A stretch of DNA of 64,000 bases. Origin: Planctomycetia bacterium. Lineage in GTDB: Bacteria; Planctomycetota; Planctomycetia; Gemmatales; HRBIN36. This document shows positions 32,841-40,692 of the stretch, in pieces. Each line of letters opens with the position of its first letter. The first letter of the stretch is position 1. The stretch lies in the NCBI GenBank assembly GCA_016795155.1, contig JAEUIE010000002.1, positions 1-64,000 on the forward strand, written 5' to 3'. The notes beneath the pieces were generated by a model that saw only the letters and a program-made list of their open reading frames with translations, was not told where the DNA came from and ran no database searches. The position numbers and the translations under genes are program-made.

Positions 32841-34121
32841 TTACCCCCAAATCTTCTTCCGCTGCTCCGCATGATACGCCACCTTCTGGGCAGTCGTCAT
32901 CCTGGCAAAGTCAGGCTCACCACTGGCAAGCGTGGGGTAACCCTTCTTACTGGCACAGCATCCACCACCACACTTGCAGTTCTTCTTGGTCTCTGTCTTG
33001 CTGACAGCTGATGGCTGAGAACTGACAGCTGTTGCACGGCTTCCCCCGGTCATTGACCGGGGGCTAGTGGGGAGACTGATCACCGTTCCGTTCCCTGCGT
33101 AGCTCATCACGTTGGTCTGCAATTGCATATCTTCTTCGAGCGTTCGTTTGGGTTGGATCTTGAGCTTCTGCAGCACGCCATGGTAGGCCTTCACTGCATC
33201 CTCAGCGGTCAGGTCGCCGTCAGCGATGTGGCGAAGCAGACGGACGAAGGCCAACTGACATTCGGCACTGTTGATCTTGCGGCCATAGAGGGCTGCCCGT
33301 GCACCGTACTTTTTCGCTTCAGCCAGCATCTTGAAGGCATCGTAAGTGGTGCCTGCACTGCCGCCGAGAATGCCGACGACGAGGTGCGGATCGTAGGCGA
33401 CCAGTTCTTCCATCGCCTTCGGACCGTGGTAAACGATCTTGAGGAAGACTGGCCGACCTTTGCCCGTCACGCCAGCCAGCGTACGGGCGATGGCATCATT
33501 GACAAAGCCTGCGACCTTGTCCGCAGGTACCCGATCAGCCGGGTGTGGATCGAACACTTCGAGGAAGTGACGGAAGCCCTTGGCTTCTGCTTCGAGTCGG
33601 AAGCGTTTGTATTCTTCCAACCTTGCTCGATCGTCTGTTGCATCGTTATTGAACGTCAGACTGTAGAGCCCGAGATTCACACCCCGCAATCGCTCGGCTG
33701 GAGCACAGTTCAGGTGGCCACACTGGATGTGATCGAGCGTTGCAGAACTGAAAGGCAGCGCATCCTGGGTAATATACTTGCCACCACGCAGTACATGCAC
33801 ATCAGTCGTATCATTAGCCCGAGCCGCAGGCGTAACCGGACTATTCTCGAACAACTTCTCCTGCAATGCCAGCACTTCGCTGGTGCTGGCAGACATCAAC
33901 ATGATGTCGACCAACCCCTGCTGCAATATCTCGCGTATCTGGGCCCGATACTCAGCGAGAGTCTTGTACTTCAACTCACCATCATGCCGTTCAGGCGACA
34001 GCCCCGGCGCCCCAATACCAAACGCCATGTCGGCATCCTTGGCATCAGCCAGGATGAAGTCCTTCGCCGACGAAGGGTTGGCGTGTATGTTGGCCAGCTT
34101 TTGCTCAAGTGTCTTTTGCAT
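32841..34121 (-). CDS. BMC-associated aldolase-like protein with Cys cluster
   Basis: 426 aa, last gene of the BMC operon. The first ~330 residues look like a (beta/alpha)8 aldolase: a central strand PVFLKIVYHGPKAMEELV carries a lysine in the Schiff-base position of class I enzymes, followed by LVVGILGGSAGTTYDAFKML and ARAALYGRKINSAE. After residue ~345 comes a linker that translates two DNA repeats (SPRSMTGGS from a REP-like palindrome; SSQPSAVSKTE from CAGCTGTCAG units), then a cysteine cluster NCKCGGGCCASKKG, and a conserved-looking tail EPDFARMTTAQKVAYHAEQR. Planctomycete BMC loci contain such a protein; its reaction is not established to my knowledge. The cluster could bind metal or target the protein to the shell. 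Confidence 0.65.
   Translation of the reverse strand: MQKTLEQKLANIHANPSSAKDFILADAKDADMAFGIGAPGLSPERHDGELKYKTLAEYRAQIREILQQGLVDIMLMSASTSEVLALQEKLFENSPVTPAARANDTTDVHVLRGGKYITQDALPFSSATLDHIQCGHLNCAPAERLRGVNLGLYSLTFNNDATDDRARLEEYKRFRLEAEAKGFRHFLEVFDPHPADRVPADKVAGFVNDAIARTLAGVTGKGRPVFLKIVYHGPKAMEELVAYDPHLVVGILGGSAGTTYDAFKMLAEAKKYGARAALYGRKINSAECQLAFVRLLRHIADGDLTAEDAVKAYHGVLQKLKIQPKRTLEEDMQLQTNVMSYAGNGTVISLPTSPRSMTGGSRATAVSSQPSAVSKTETKKNCKCGGGCCASKKGYPTLASGEPDFARMTTAQKVAYHAEQRKKIWG
33001..33063. repeat. CAGCTGTCAG units plus REP palindrome inside the aldolase-like gene
   Basis: CTGACAGCTGATGGCTGAGA and ACTGACAGCTG occupy 33001-33031, and the palindrome CCCCCGGTCA-T-TGACCGGGGG occupies 33043-33063. 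Both keep the reading frame and encode a Ser-rich linker. Confidence 0.8.
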
Positions 34122-34127
34122 AGTTAG

Positions 34128-34239
34128 CCCCCGGTCAATGACCGGGGGTGGTTCTCGCTAGTGCTTTACTGTTGTTGCAATCATCCGTTGCAAATGATGT
34201 TGAGTACTTCGCCAACTCCCCCCGGCGACTCGCCGGGGG
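34128..34239. repeat. Pair of REP-like palindromes between the two aldolase genes
   Basis: CCCCCGGTCA-A-TGACCGGGGG (34128-34148) and CCCCCGGCGA-C-TCGCCGGGGG (34219-34239), both 21 nt. The pair opens with TAG and closes with CTA, giving a symmetrical two-unit element like a BIME. It fills the gap between 34121 and 34250. Confidence 0.8.
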
Positions 34240-34249
34240 CTAAAACTCG

Positions 34250-35149
34250 CTACGCTGCTTTCATCGCGGCCATGACTTGATCAGTGATGGCTTGCACCAG
34301 GCGTTCCAGTTCCGGTGGAGCTTTCGGAGCAGCAGCGGTTGCGGGGACGGCGCATTCAGCCTTGCTCACCATTTCCTGCGTCAACTTGGTGCTATCCCAT
34401 TCGGGGAAGGCGTACGCCGACGGAAGGAAATCGCTGTAGCCGGTTCGCAGCATGTTGTTGCTGCACATGTCGCAGTTCTCGCCTTTGCCCTTGAGGCGGG
34501 GGTCGTCGATGCCCAGACGCTTCTTGAACTCGAGCAATTCTTGTGTTTGCTGATTGGTGAAGTAGTTGATGCGGCCCAGTTGCCTGGCGAGAATGAGCAT
34601 CTTGCAGTAGGCATCCAGGATTTCGGTGTTGAAGTAAGCCGTCATCAGATCCTTGGCGAAAGCGATGGTGCCATGGTTGGCGAGAATCGCGATGCTCGAA
34701 TCATTGACGTAAGGCTTGATCGTATCAGCAAACTTCTGAGTGCCAGGCGTTTCGTACTCCGCAATGGGCACTTCGCCGAGGAACACTTCCACCTCAGGCA
34801 GAATGCACTTGGGGATGGGCTCATGGGCGATGGCAAACGCAGTGGCATGCGGCGGATGACAGTGAACAACTCCCATCACTTTGCTGTTCTCGCGGTAGGC
34901 GGTCAGGTGCAGCAGGATTTCGCTGGTGCGCTTCTTGATGCCCCGCAGTTGCTTGCCGTGATAGTCCACCACGCAGAGATCGTCAGGCTTCATGAAGCCT
35001 TTGCTGACACCTGTTGGGGTACAGAGGATCTCACGCTCATTCAGACGGATGGAGATGTTCCCATCGTTCGCCGCGGCAAAGCCCTTGTTGTACAGTCGGC
35101 GACCGACTTCACAGATCAGTTCACGGAGTTCACGTTCGCTCGTAGTCAT
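34250..35149 (-). CDS. Class II (zinc) aldolase, fuculose/rhamnulose-1-phosphate type, with encapsulation tail
   Basis: 299 aa. Expected reaction: L-fuculose-1-P or L-rhamnulose-1-P to DHAP and L-lactaldehyde. The catalytic domain (~1-215) has GFAAANDGNISIRL, PTGVSKGFM, zinc ligands in VVHCHPPHATAF, the acidic base in PEVEVFLGEVP and a third His in ILANHGTI. The extra C-terminal ~80 residues include CDMCSNNM and end in an amphipathic helix (PPELERLVQAITDQVMAAMK), the usual form of a BMC encapsulation peptide. It starts 3 bp after the BMC-P gene, so is coupled to it. It is probably the first enzyme of the compartment pathway; the exact sugar is inferred from planctomycete BMC biology. Confidence 0.85.
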   Translation of the reverse strand: MTTSERELRELICEVGRRLYNKGFAAANDGNISIRLNEREILCTPTGVSKGFMKPDDLCVVDYHGKQLRGIKKRTSEILLHLTAYRENSKVMGVVHCHPPHATAFAIAHEPIPKCILPEVEVFLGEVPIAEYETPGTQKFADTIKPYVNDSSIAILANHGTIAFAKDLMTAYFNTEILDAYCKMLILARQLGRINYFTNQQTQELLEFKKRLGIDDPRLKGKGENCDMCSNNMLRTGYSDFLPSAYAFPEWDSTKLTQEMVSKAECAVPATAAAPKAPPELERLVQAITDQVMAAMKAA

Positions 35150-35152
35150 GGC

Positions 35153-35452
35153 TTACTTTCTTGAGTTTGAGTCAGTGGATAGCTGCAAGCTATCGATAAT
35201 GCAGGCACAGTAACAATCGAGAGGTACCTTTCTGGGCTTGAATGGCATCGCAGCCTCAGCACCTTCGCTGATGGCGACAATGGTTCCCATTCCGGTACCA
35301 AGTTGATCCCAACTGACGAGTTCTTCGCCATCGGGTTGATTCTTTCGCAGTCCTTCGAGGCTGAAGGGATGAACGATCTTCCATGTCGCCCCCTGGAAAG
35401 CAGGGTGACAGCGTGACAACGAAACGGTTCCGATCACTTTCGCCAGACGCAT
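35153..35452 (-). CDS. BMC-P shell pentamer (EutN/CcmL family), copy 1
   Basis: 99 aa. The N-terminus MRLAKVIGTVSLSRCHPAFQ, then GATWKIVHPF, the GTGMGTIVAISEGAEA loop and PLDCYCACIIDSL are typical of pentamers that cap shell vertices. The start has a good GGAGGGT ribosome site (35458-35465 on the minus strand). A 105-bp foldback element lies just upstream. Confidence 0.92.
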   Translation of the reverse strand: MRLAKVIGTVSLSRCHPAFQGATWKIVHPFSLEGLRKNQPDGEELVSWDQLGTGMGTIVAISEGAEAAMPFKPRKVPLDCYCACIIDSLQLSTDSNSRK

Positions 35453-35469
35453 GGTTACCCTCCTTTCCC

Positions 35470-35574
35470 GTAGGGCACGCTGTGCGTGCTTCCCTTATCT
35501 TGTGTTCTTCTCATTCACAGACAGCGAAAGGTGACGCACACCTCTCGTGGTGAGGCACGCACAGCGTGCCCTAC
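35470..35574. repeat. 105-bp foldback (MITE-like) element, copy 1
   Basis: Begins GTAGGGCACGCTGTGCGTGC and ends with the complementary GCACGCACAGCGTGCCCTAC. The core includes AGGTGACG...CACCTCTCGTGGTGAGGC. It fills the gap upstream of BMC-P copy 1. Confidence 0.85.
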
Positions 35575-35829
35575 CTAATCGCAAATCCCCATGACGAACC
35601 ATCGTACCGGGGAGGTTTGATCATTCATCAACTGCCTGGCTCCTTTGCCATCGCTGCTGATGAGCACGGTATCGCCGATGCCTGCACCGAGGTGATCCAC
35701 CACGAGTGCCGGGTCGCCATCGTGCTGGCCTTTAATTCCCAGTGGTTGAACGATGAGCAACCTCCACCCCTTCATACTGGGGTGCTTGGTGCTGCTCACT
35801 GCTGTTCCGACCACTCTGGCTTGTTGCAT
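35575..35829 (-). CDS. BMC-P shell pentamer (EutN/CcmL family), copy 2
   Basis: 84 aa from the ATG at 35829 (MQQARVVGTAVSSTKHPSMK). Upstream in-frame codons belong to the neighbouring repeat and are excluded. The family pattern GWRLLIVQPL, VVDHLGAGIGDTVLISSDGK and PVRWFVMGICD is clear. The start codon is one base from the edge of foldback element copy 2, leaving no unique leader; the nearest Shine-Dalgarno-like GGGAGG lies ~22 bases upstream, behind a small hairpin in the repeat. Confidence 0.9.
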   Translation of the reverse strand: MQQARVVGTAVSSTKHPSMKGWRLLIVQPLGIKGQHDGDPALVVDHLGAGIGDTVLISSDGKGARQLMNDQTSPVRWFVMGICD

Positions 35830-35830
35830 C

Positions 35831-35937
35831 GTAGGGCACGCTGTGCGTGCCTCCCATGGCATTGTGTTCTTCTCGTTGGCTTACACTTCGACAGGTGACA
35901 AGCACCTCTCCTGGTGAGGCACGCAGAGCGTGCCTAC
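35831..35937. repeat. 107-bp foldback element, copy 2
   Basis: Same ends as copy 1 (GTAGGGCACG ... AGAGCGTGCCTAC). It abuts the BMC-P copy 2 start and supplies the TAG stop codon of the aldehyde dehydrogenase gene at 35934-35936. Confidence 0.85.
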
Positions 35938-37358
35938 ATGATTCGCATTCCGCCGTTCGCAATCGTGAAGCGGCGTTGCCTGGTGAATGTCAACGGCGTC
36001 GTGACACCTTCCCCGGTGGGGGTGGCGATGCTGTAGCTCAGGTAGCCTTCGCCACCGTTGCCGAGGCCTGCACCGCAGGGGCCGTTGACGACGAATATCG
36101 TGGTATCGAGTTCCTTGGCCATCTTGGTGATGGTGTCGAGGTTCTTTGAGTGAATGAGGGCAGTGTGCTTGTAGCCATGCTCGTACTTCTTGGCCAAGGC
36201 AATCGCCTGGTCGACATTGCGAACCCGGACGAACGGCACGAAAGGCATCATCTGTTCGTGATCGACAAACGGGTTGCTCTCGTCGGTCTCGCCGAAGAGC
36301 AGCACCGAAGAAGACCTCATCGAGATACCAGCGGCTTGGGCGAGGACGCTGGCGTCTTTGCCGATGAGGTCTTTGTTCAGCCCAACTCGCAAGGCATCGC
36401 CGCCGTAACCGGTGAACGCTACCTTCGTGAGCTTTTCGATCTCTTCCCGATTGAGTCGATAAGCACCAGCAGTCTCCATCGCACTCATCAGCTTGTCGAA
36501 GATGGCATCGACAGCGAAGACTTCCTTCTCGCCAATGCAGAGCAGATTGTTGTCATAGGCTGCACCAGCAATGATCGACTTGGCGGCATGTTCGAGATCA
36601 GCCGTTTCATCCACTACCACTGGTGGATTACCGGGGCCAGCGACGATCGCTCGCTTGGGGCTTTTCAGTGCTGCTTTACCTACCGCAGGTCCACCGGTCA
36701 CACAGATCATGCGGACAGCTTTGTGATCGAACAATGCCTGGGCTGATTCGAGCGTCGGTTCGCTGATGATGCTGATGAGGTTATCGATGCCGATGGCTTT
36801 CTGGATGGCCTGGTTGAACAGTCGAGTGCCGTGTACTGCAATCTTGGCACCACTGGGGTGTGGATTGATGACGACGCTGTTCCCTGATGCCAGCATGTTG
36901 ATGGCATTGCAGGCGAGCGTCGGCAGCGAGTGAGTCACCGGAGTGACAGCACCGATCACACCGAACGGTGCGTATTCAATGAGAGCCACCCCCATACTAC
37001 CGGAGTAAGTATCCGTCTTGAGGAACTCTGTTCCCGGGATGCGGTCAGCTACCACACGAAGCTTTTCAAACTTGTGTTCGAGTCGACCTATTTTGGTCTC
37101 TTCAAACTCCATCCGGCCCAGTTCTTCCGCTTGTTCGCGACAGATCTTGCGGATGCAGTCGAGTGCCTTGGTACGATCTTCGATAGGTCGCGTTTCGAAG
37201 ATGACCTGTGCTTTCGCCGCAGCTTCTACTGCCTCATCGACAGTACGGAAGACGCCATGCTGGTTCGATGGAGAAGATGCAGCAGCAGCCACCTTCTGGC
37301 CCATGGCTGCCAGCACTTCCTGAACGACTGATTTGATGAGTGCATCGTTGAGTTGCAT
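35934..37358 (-). CDS. CoA-acylating aldehyde dehydrogenase (PduP-like) of the BMC
   Basis: 474 aa. Expected reaction: lactaldehyde + CoA + NAD+ to lactyl-CoA + NADH. The N-terminal helix [20 protein letters not shown] followed by an Ala/Ser linker is a typical encapsulation peptide. The dehydrogenase body has [40 protein letters not shown] and the catalytic cysteine in [11 protein letters not shown] (Cys274), with substrate-side [16 protein letters not shown] near the end. The stop codon falls in foldback element copy 2, and a CAGCTGTCAG-type foldback lies just upstream of the start. Confidence 0.9.
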   Translation of the reverse strand: MQLNDALIKSVVQEVLAAMGQKVAAAASSPSNQHGVFRTVDEAVEAAAKAQVIFETRPIEDRTKALDCIRKICREQAEELGRMEFEETKIGRLEHKFEKLRVVADRIPGTEFLKTDTYSGSMGVALIEYAPFGVIGAVTPVTHSLPTLACNAINMLASGNSVVINPHPSGAKIAVHGTRLFNQAIQKAIGIDNLISIISEPTLESAQALFDHKAVRMICVTGGPAVGKAALKSPKRAIVAGPGNPPVVVDETADLEHAAKSIIAGAAYDNNLLCIGEKEVFAVDAIFDKLMSAMETAGAYRLNREEIEKLTKVAFTGYGGDALRVGLNKDLIGKDASVLAQAAGISMRSSSVLLFGETDESNPFVDHEQMMPFVPFVRVRNVDQAIALAKKYEHGYKHTALIHSKNLDTITKMAKELDTTIFVVNGPCGAGLGNGGEGYLSYSIATPTGEGVTTPLTFTRQRRFTIANGGMRIM

Positions 37359-37364
37359 GTAAAA

Positions 37365-37494
37365 GCTCTCAGCTATCAGCTGTCAGCTATCAGCCAACAG
37401 CACTCTTTGGTTCAAGGTTCGATTCGTCATCCATGCTTCAACTCGGCAATGCCATTTTGAAGCTGACCGCTGACAGCTGATAGCTGACAGCTAA
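37365..37494. repeat. CAGCTGTCAG-type foldback upstream of the aldehyde dehydrogenase
   Basis: CTCTCAGCTATCAGCTGTCA (from ~37367) and the complementary CTGACAGCTGATAGCTGACA set (37464-37492) are the arms of a ~130-bp inverted repeat filling the gap between the BMC-P copy 3 and aldehyde dehydrogenase genes. Confidence 0.8.
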
Positions 37495-37799
37495 TTGGTT
37501 TTGAATACCTGTTTGCCTTCCACGGTCACTTCATCGACGATGCCAACGATGGCCGTATCGATGGGGAGTTTTTCCAGTTCAGGTGACATACGGGCGCTGG
37601 AGCCTTGCACGATGAGGACCAGTTGCCCAGTCCCTGCCCCAACGGTATCGACAGCCACAAAGCTGCGTTGCGACGAGGAGAGTTCGGTCCGGTTCTTGGG
37701 ATCGACCCGCAGTGGCTCGACGATGAAGAGCTTCTGCCCCGTCATCGACGCTAGCTTCTGCGTCGCTATCACACTGCCGGTAACACGTGCAAGAAACAT
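37491..37799 (-). CDS. BMC-P shell pentamer (EutN/CcmL family), copy 3
   Basis: 102 aa from the ATG at 37799 (MFLARVTGSVIATQKLASMT); in-frame codons further upstream translate the repeat and are excluded. GQKLFIVEPLRV, FVAVDTVGAGTGQLVLIVQG, SSAR and PIDTAIVGIVDEV fit the pentamer family. Its last codons overlap the edge of the CAGCTG foldback. Three distinct pentamer genes in one operon are usual for planctomycete-type compartments. Confidence 0.92.
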   Translation of the reverse strand: MFLARVTGSVIATQKLASMTGQKLFIVEPLRVDPKNRTELSSSQRSFVAVDTVGAGTGQLVLIVQGSSARMSPELEKLPIDTAIVGIVDEVTVEGKQVFKTN

Positions 37800-37809
37800 G
37801 GTTCGCCCC

Positions 37810-37916
37810 GTAGGGCACGCTGTGCGTGCCTCCCCTGATCTCATGTTCGTCTCGATTCGCAGCACACGACAGGTGACGGGCACCTCTCGATGTGAGGCAC
37901 GCACAACGTGCCCTAC
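37810..37916. repeat. 107-bp foldback element, copy 3
   Basis: GTAGGGCACGCTGTGCGTGC to GCACGCACAACGTGCCCTAC. It precedes BMC-P copy 3 and supplies the acetate kinase TAG stop codon at 37913-37915. Confidence 0.85.
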
Positions 37917-39085
37917 AGCACTGCGGCTGTTTGTCTCGCCACGATGATCTCTTCATTCGTGGGCATCGTCCAAAGCTCAACGCGGCTGTTCACAGTGTGA
38001 ATAGCTGCCTCGCCTTTGGCACTTTGATTTCTGGATGCATCCAGCTCGATGCCGAACCATTGCAGGTTGGCACAGATGGCTGATCGCATCGTTGCTGAGT
38101 TCTCGCCAATGCCACCGGTGAAGACGATGGCATCCGCTCCGCCGAGAACGACCAGGTACGCTCCGAGGTAATGCCGAATCGCTTCGACATAAACATTCAT
38201 CGCCAGCTGAGCATCGGTATTCCCTTGCTGGGCCGCGATCTCGATGTCTCGCAGATCGTTGCCCGCACCGGACAATCCTTCCAGCCCTGACTTGTTCGCC
38301 AAGTCTGCCAGCAATGCATCCAGCGTCTTGCCCGTCTTCTTCAGCAGTATCGGCAACGTAAAGATGTCGATATCGCCGACGCGGTTGTTCTGTGGCAACC
38401 CCGTCTGCGGGCTGAAGCCCATGCTCGTTGCCAGTGACTTGCCACTGTCAATCGCACAGAGCGAACTGCTGCCACCGAGATGACAGGAGATCACCTTGGG
38501 TTTCCTGATCACTTCTGCAGTTCGTTCTGCAATGAAGCGATGGCTGGCACCGTGAAAGCCATAGCGGCGGATGCCCAGCTTCACCCATTCCTGGGGAATA
38601 GCATAAAGCTGACGAGACATCGGGATCGTCTGATGGAACCCTGTCTCGAACGCTGCCACCAGCGGAATGTGAGGCAACTTCTCCGCGAGGAGTCGCATCG
38701 CTTTCACATAAGGCGGGTTGTGTGCCGGACAGACGACGTTGTAGGCTTCCATGGCTGCAAGCACTTCGGGAGTGACCCGTTGCACTCCGCTCAGTCCTTC
38801 TGCATGCACCGCCTTGAAACCGATGGCTGCGAGTTCCTTCGCATCCTTCAGCACGCCCATCTTGGTATCACACAGCAAGGCCAGGCACGCTTCGACAGCA
38901 GCTGCATGATCAGCTACCGTGTCGACTTTCTCACTACTACCTTTATCGGTGGTAGCGTAGCTGCGAGCCTTGTCTGAGCCGATCCGTTCGACCCCGCCCT
39001 TGGCCAACAACGCTTCCCCGTTCGCCATGTCAAACAGGCGATACTTGAAAGAGGTGCTGCCCAGGTTGGCGATGAGAATGTGCAT
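37913..39085 (-). CDS. ackA: Acetate/propionate-type kinase of the BMC
   Basis: 390 aa, ASKHA-fold kinase. Expected reaction here: lactyl-phosphate + ADP to lactate + ATP, the energy-yielding end of the pathway. Motifs: ILIANLGSTSFKYRL (phosphate 1), AHNPPYV, AAFETGFHQTIP, RRYGFHGASHRF, ISCHLGGSSSLCAI and VFTGGIGENSATMR. Length is close to the usual 400 aa. It is preceded by a CAGCTG-type foldback and followed by foldback copy 3. No clear encapsulation helix, so it may work in the cytosol or be targeted indirectly. Confidence 0.92.
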   Translation of the reverse strand: MHILIANLGSTSFKYRLFDMANGEALLAKGGVERIGSDKARSYATTDKGSSEKVDTVADHAAAVEACLALLCDTKMGVLKDAKELAAIGFKAVHAEGLSGVQRVTPEVLAAMEAYNVVCPAHNPPYVKAMRLLAEKLPHIPLVAAFETGFHQTIPMSRQLYAIPQEWVKLGIRRYGFHGASHRFIAERTAEVIRKPKVISCHLGGSSSLCAIDSGKSLATSMGFSPQTGLPQNNRVGDIDIFTLPILLKKTGKTLDALLADLANKSGLEGLSGAGNDLRDIEIAAQQGNTDAQLAMNVYVEAIRHYLGAYLVVLGGADAIVFTGGIGENSATMRSAICANLQWFGIELDASRNQSAKGEAAIHTVNSRVELWTMPTNEEIIVARQTAAVL

Positions 39086-39087
39086 AG

Positions 39088-39169
39088 TAGCTCTCAGCTT
39101 TCAGCTCTCAGCTGTCAGCATCAAACAAGACCAATCTTGCTGAAGGCTGATAGCTGACGGCTGAAGCTA
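39088..39169. repeat. CAGCTGTCAG-type foldback upstream of acetate kinase
   Basis: TAGCTCTCAGCTTTCAGCTC ... and the complementary GGCTGATAGCTGACGGCTGA at 39144-39163 form the arms. The element fills the whole 80-bp gap between BMC-H copy 1 and ackA. Confidence 0.8.
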
Positions 39170-39466
39170 TTTGTTGTTCACAAAGAAATCAATCACCGAC
39201 TCGCTGGGGCGAGGGATGATGTGGGCGGCGACGAGTTCGCCATTGGCGGTGGCTGCCTGTGCACCGGCATCCACAGCAGCACGAACGCTGCCGACATCGC
39301 CACGAACCAGGGTGGTAATGAAGGCATTACCGATCTGGAACTGGGCGACGAGATTAACGTTGGCTGCCTTCAGCATCGCATCGGATGCTGCGACAGTGGA
39401 GATGTAGCCCTTGGTTTCGATCAGCCCAAGAGCAAGGTTACCTGACGGAGTAGGATTCGCGGCCAT
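39167..39466 (-). CDS. BMC-H shell hexamer, copy 1
   Basis: 99 aa from the ATG at 39466 ([20 protein letters not shown]), with AGGAC about 10 bases upstream. BMC domain pattern: [59 protein letters not shown] and a short tail ending IIPRPSESVIDFF. Hexamers tile the shell facets and their central pores admit substrate. It shares its start pattern with BMC-H copy 2. Confidence 0.93.
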   Translation of the reverse strand: MAANPTPSGNLALGLIETKGYISTVAASDAMLKAANVNLVAQFQIGNAFITTLVRGDVGSVRAAVDAGAQAATANGELVAAHIIPRPSESVIDFFVNNK

Positions 39467-39484
39467 TGAGTTAAGTCCTGTATT

Positions 39485-39596
39485 GTAGGGCACGCTGTGC
39501 GTGCCTCACTATCGCTGGAGTTCGTCACTTGTCTGGTTTCGCTCATCGCTGCAAAGAGATGAGCACATCATGTGGCGAGGCACGCACAGCGCGCCA
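39485..39596. repeat. Foldback element, copy 4 (divergent)
   Basis: GTAGGGCACGCTGTGCGTGC at the left. The right end, GGCACGCACAGCGCGCCA, has drifted. It fills the gap between BMC-H copies 2 and 1. Confidence 0.8.
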
Positions 39597-39602
39597 GGCC
39601 GA

Positions 39603-39890
39603 CTATTTCTTCTGGGCTGGCAGTGCTACGCCGATTTCCTCGTGAGGACGGGGAATCACGGACGAGCTGACCACTTCGCCAATGCGCTGAGCAGCGGAAA
39701 CGCCTGCATCCACTGCAGCACGAACCGCAGCTACATCACCACTGACGAGAGCGGTGACCATGCCAGAACCAATCTTGGTCCAGCCGATCAGCTTGACATT
39801 AGCTGCCTTCAGCATTGCATCGCTTGCTTCGATCAGGCAGACCAATCCTTTGGTCTCGATGAGGCCCAGTGCCTCGAGGTTTGCTGCCAT
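39603..39890 (-). CDS. BMC-H shell hexamer, copy 2
   Basis: 95 aa from the ATG at 39890 ([20 protein letters not shown]), preceded by CGGAG. It shares [39 protein letters not shown] and the VIPRPHEE tail with copy 1; the two are clear paralogues. Upstream (39891-39990) is a leader with GTTGAGAGTTGAG-type repeats and a partly complementary arm, probably a decayed foldback of a third family. No BMC-T (trimer) gene is present in the operon. Confidence 0.93.
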   Translation of the reverse strand: MAANLEALGLIETKGLVCLIEASDAMLKAANVKLIGWTKIGSGMVTALVSGDVAAVRAAVDAGVSAAQRIGEVVSSSVIPRPHEEIGVALPAQKK

Positions 39891-39990
39891 GGGGAGTAAC
39901 TCCGTGGTTAAAAAGATGAAGTCCTGGTTTGAGTTAAGAGCAGGGCGCCGAGAGTAGATTAATTCTCTCTCAACACTCAACTCTCAACGG

Positions 39991-40692
39991 TTATTTGAAC
40001 AATTCCACCTTCGTCGCTTCGGGCAAGTTGCAGGCATTGCCTTCGTCGGTGTCAATGTGGATTTCGAGCTTTGAGTTCTTGTCAACGCGGCAGAGCAGGT
40101 TCTCGAGAACGATCGGGCAGTTGCTCACCACCCTCATGTTCATTCGATCGCCCTGCTTGACGCCGTAGTATTCTGCATCGCTGGGGTGCATGTGGACGTG
40201 CCGTTCTGCACGAATCACACCAGCTTTAAGTTCGATCATCCCCTTGGGACCCATGACCCAGCAGCCGGGCGTTTCATGATGGTTGCCGGAGGGGCGTACC
40301 GGGGCATCGATGCCGAGCGAAATGGAATCGGTGAAAGCGAGTTCAACCTGTGAGAAATCGCGGCACGGGCCGAGGATACGTACATTCGGAATCATTCGCT
40401 GGCGGGGACCGATCACGGTCACCACTTCTTCCGCAGCGAAAGCACCCGGCTGATAGAGATCTTTCATCGGAGTCAGATTGGCACCAGGACCGAAGAGTTC
40501 TTCGACGTGAGCTGGCGTCAAATGGACATGACGGGCCGAGATGTTGGCCACAATGCGTGGCTTGCCTGGTTCCACCGGCACCGGAGCGGATGACGAACCG
40601 ACGTGTTTTTGCAACGCAGAACGCACCAGTCGTTCAATAAGTTGGCGATCCACTGCAATGTTTGGTACTTTCACAGGTATTGTGGCACTCAT
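39991..40692 (-). CDS. pduL: PduL-type phosphotransacylase of the BMC
   Basis: 233 aa. Expected reaction: lactyl-CoA + Pi to lactyl-phosphate + CoA, recycling CoA inside the shell. Two PduL half-domains are recognisable by their metal-binding histidines: [20 protein letters not shown] and [19 protein letters not shown]. An N-terminal helix [18 protein letters not shown] followed by a Ser/Pro/Val linker is a typical encapsulation peptide. Start and DeoR stop overlap (ATGA), coupling regulator and first enzyme. Confidence 0.92.
   Translation of the reverse strand: MSATIPVKVPNIAVDRQLIERLVRSALQKHVGSSSAPVPVEPGKPRIVANISARHVHLTPAHVEELFGPGANLTPMKDLYQPGAFAAEEVVTVIGPRQRMIPNVRILGPCRDFSQVELAFTDSISLGIDAPVRPSGNHHETPGCWVMGPKGMIELKAGVIRAERHVHMHPSDAEYYGVKQGDRMNMRVVSNCPIVLENLLCRVDKNSKLEIHIDTDEGNACNLPEATKVELFK

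Noticed and set aside
34277-35164. A 295-codon plus-strand frame opposite the class II aldolase, and similar ones opposite other BMC genes
   Set aside because: Antisense shadows; the minus-strand genes carry complete family motifs and consistent operon spacing.
35470-39596. CRISPR array in the BMC region because of repeated, spaced palindromes
   Set aside because: The repeats are inverted pairs of ~105 bp in single gaps between genes, with no short regular spacers and no cas genes in the window.
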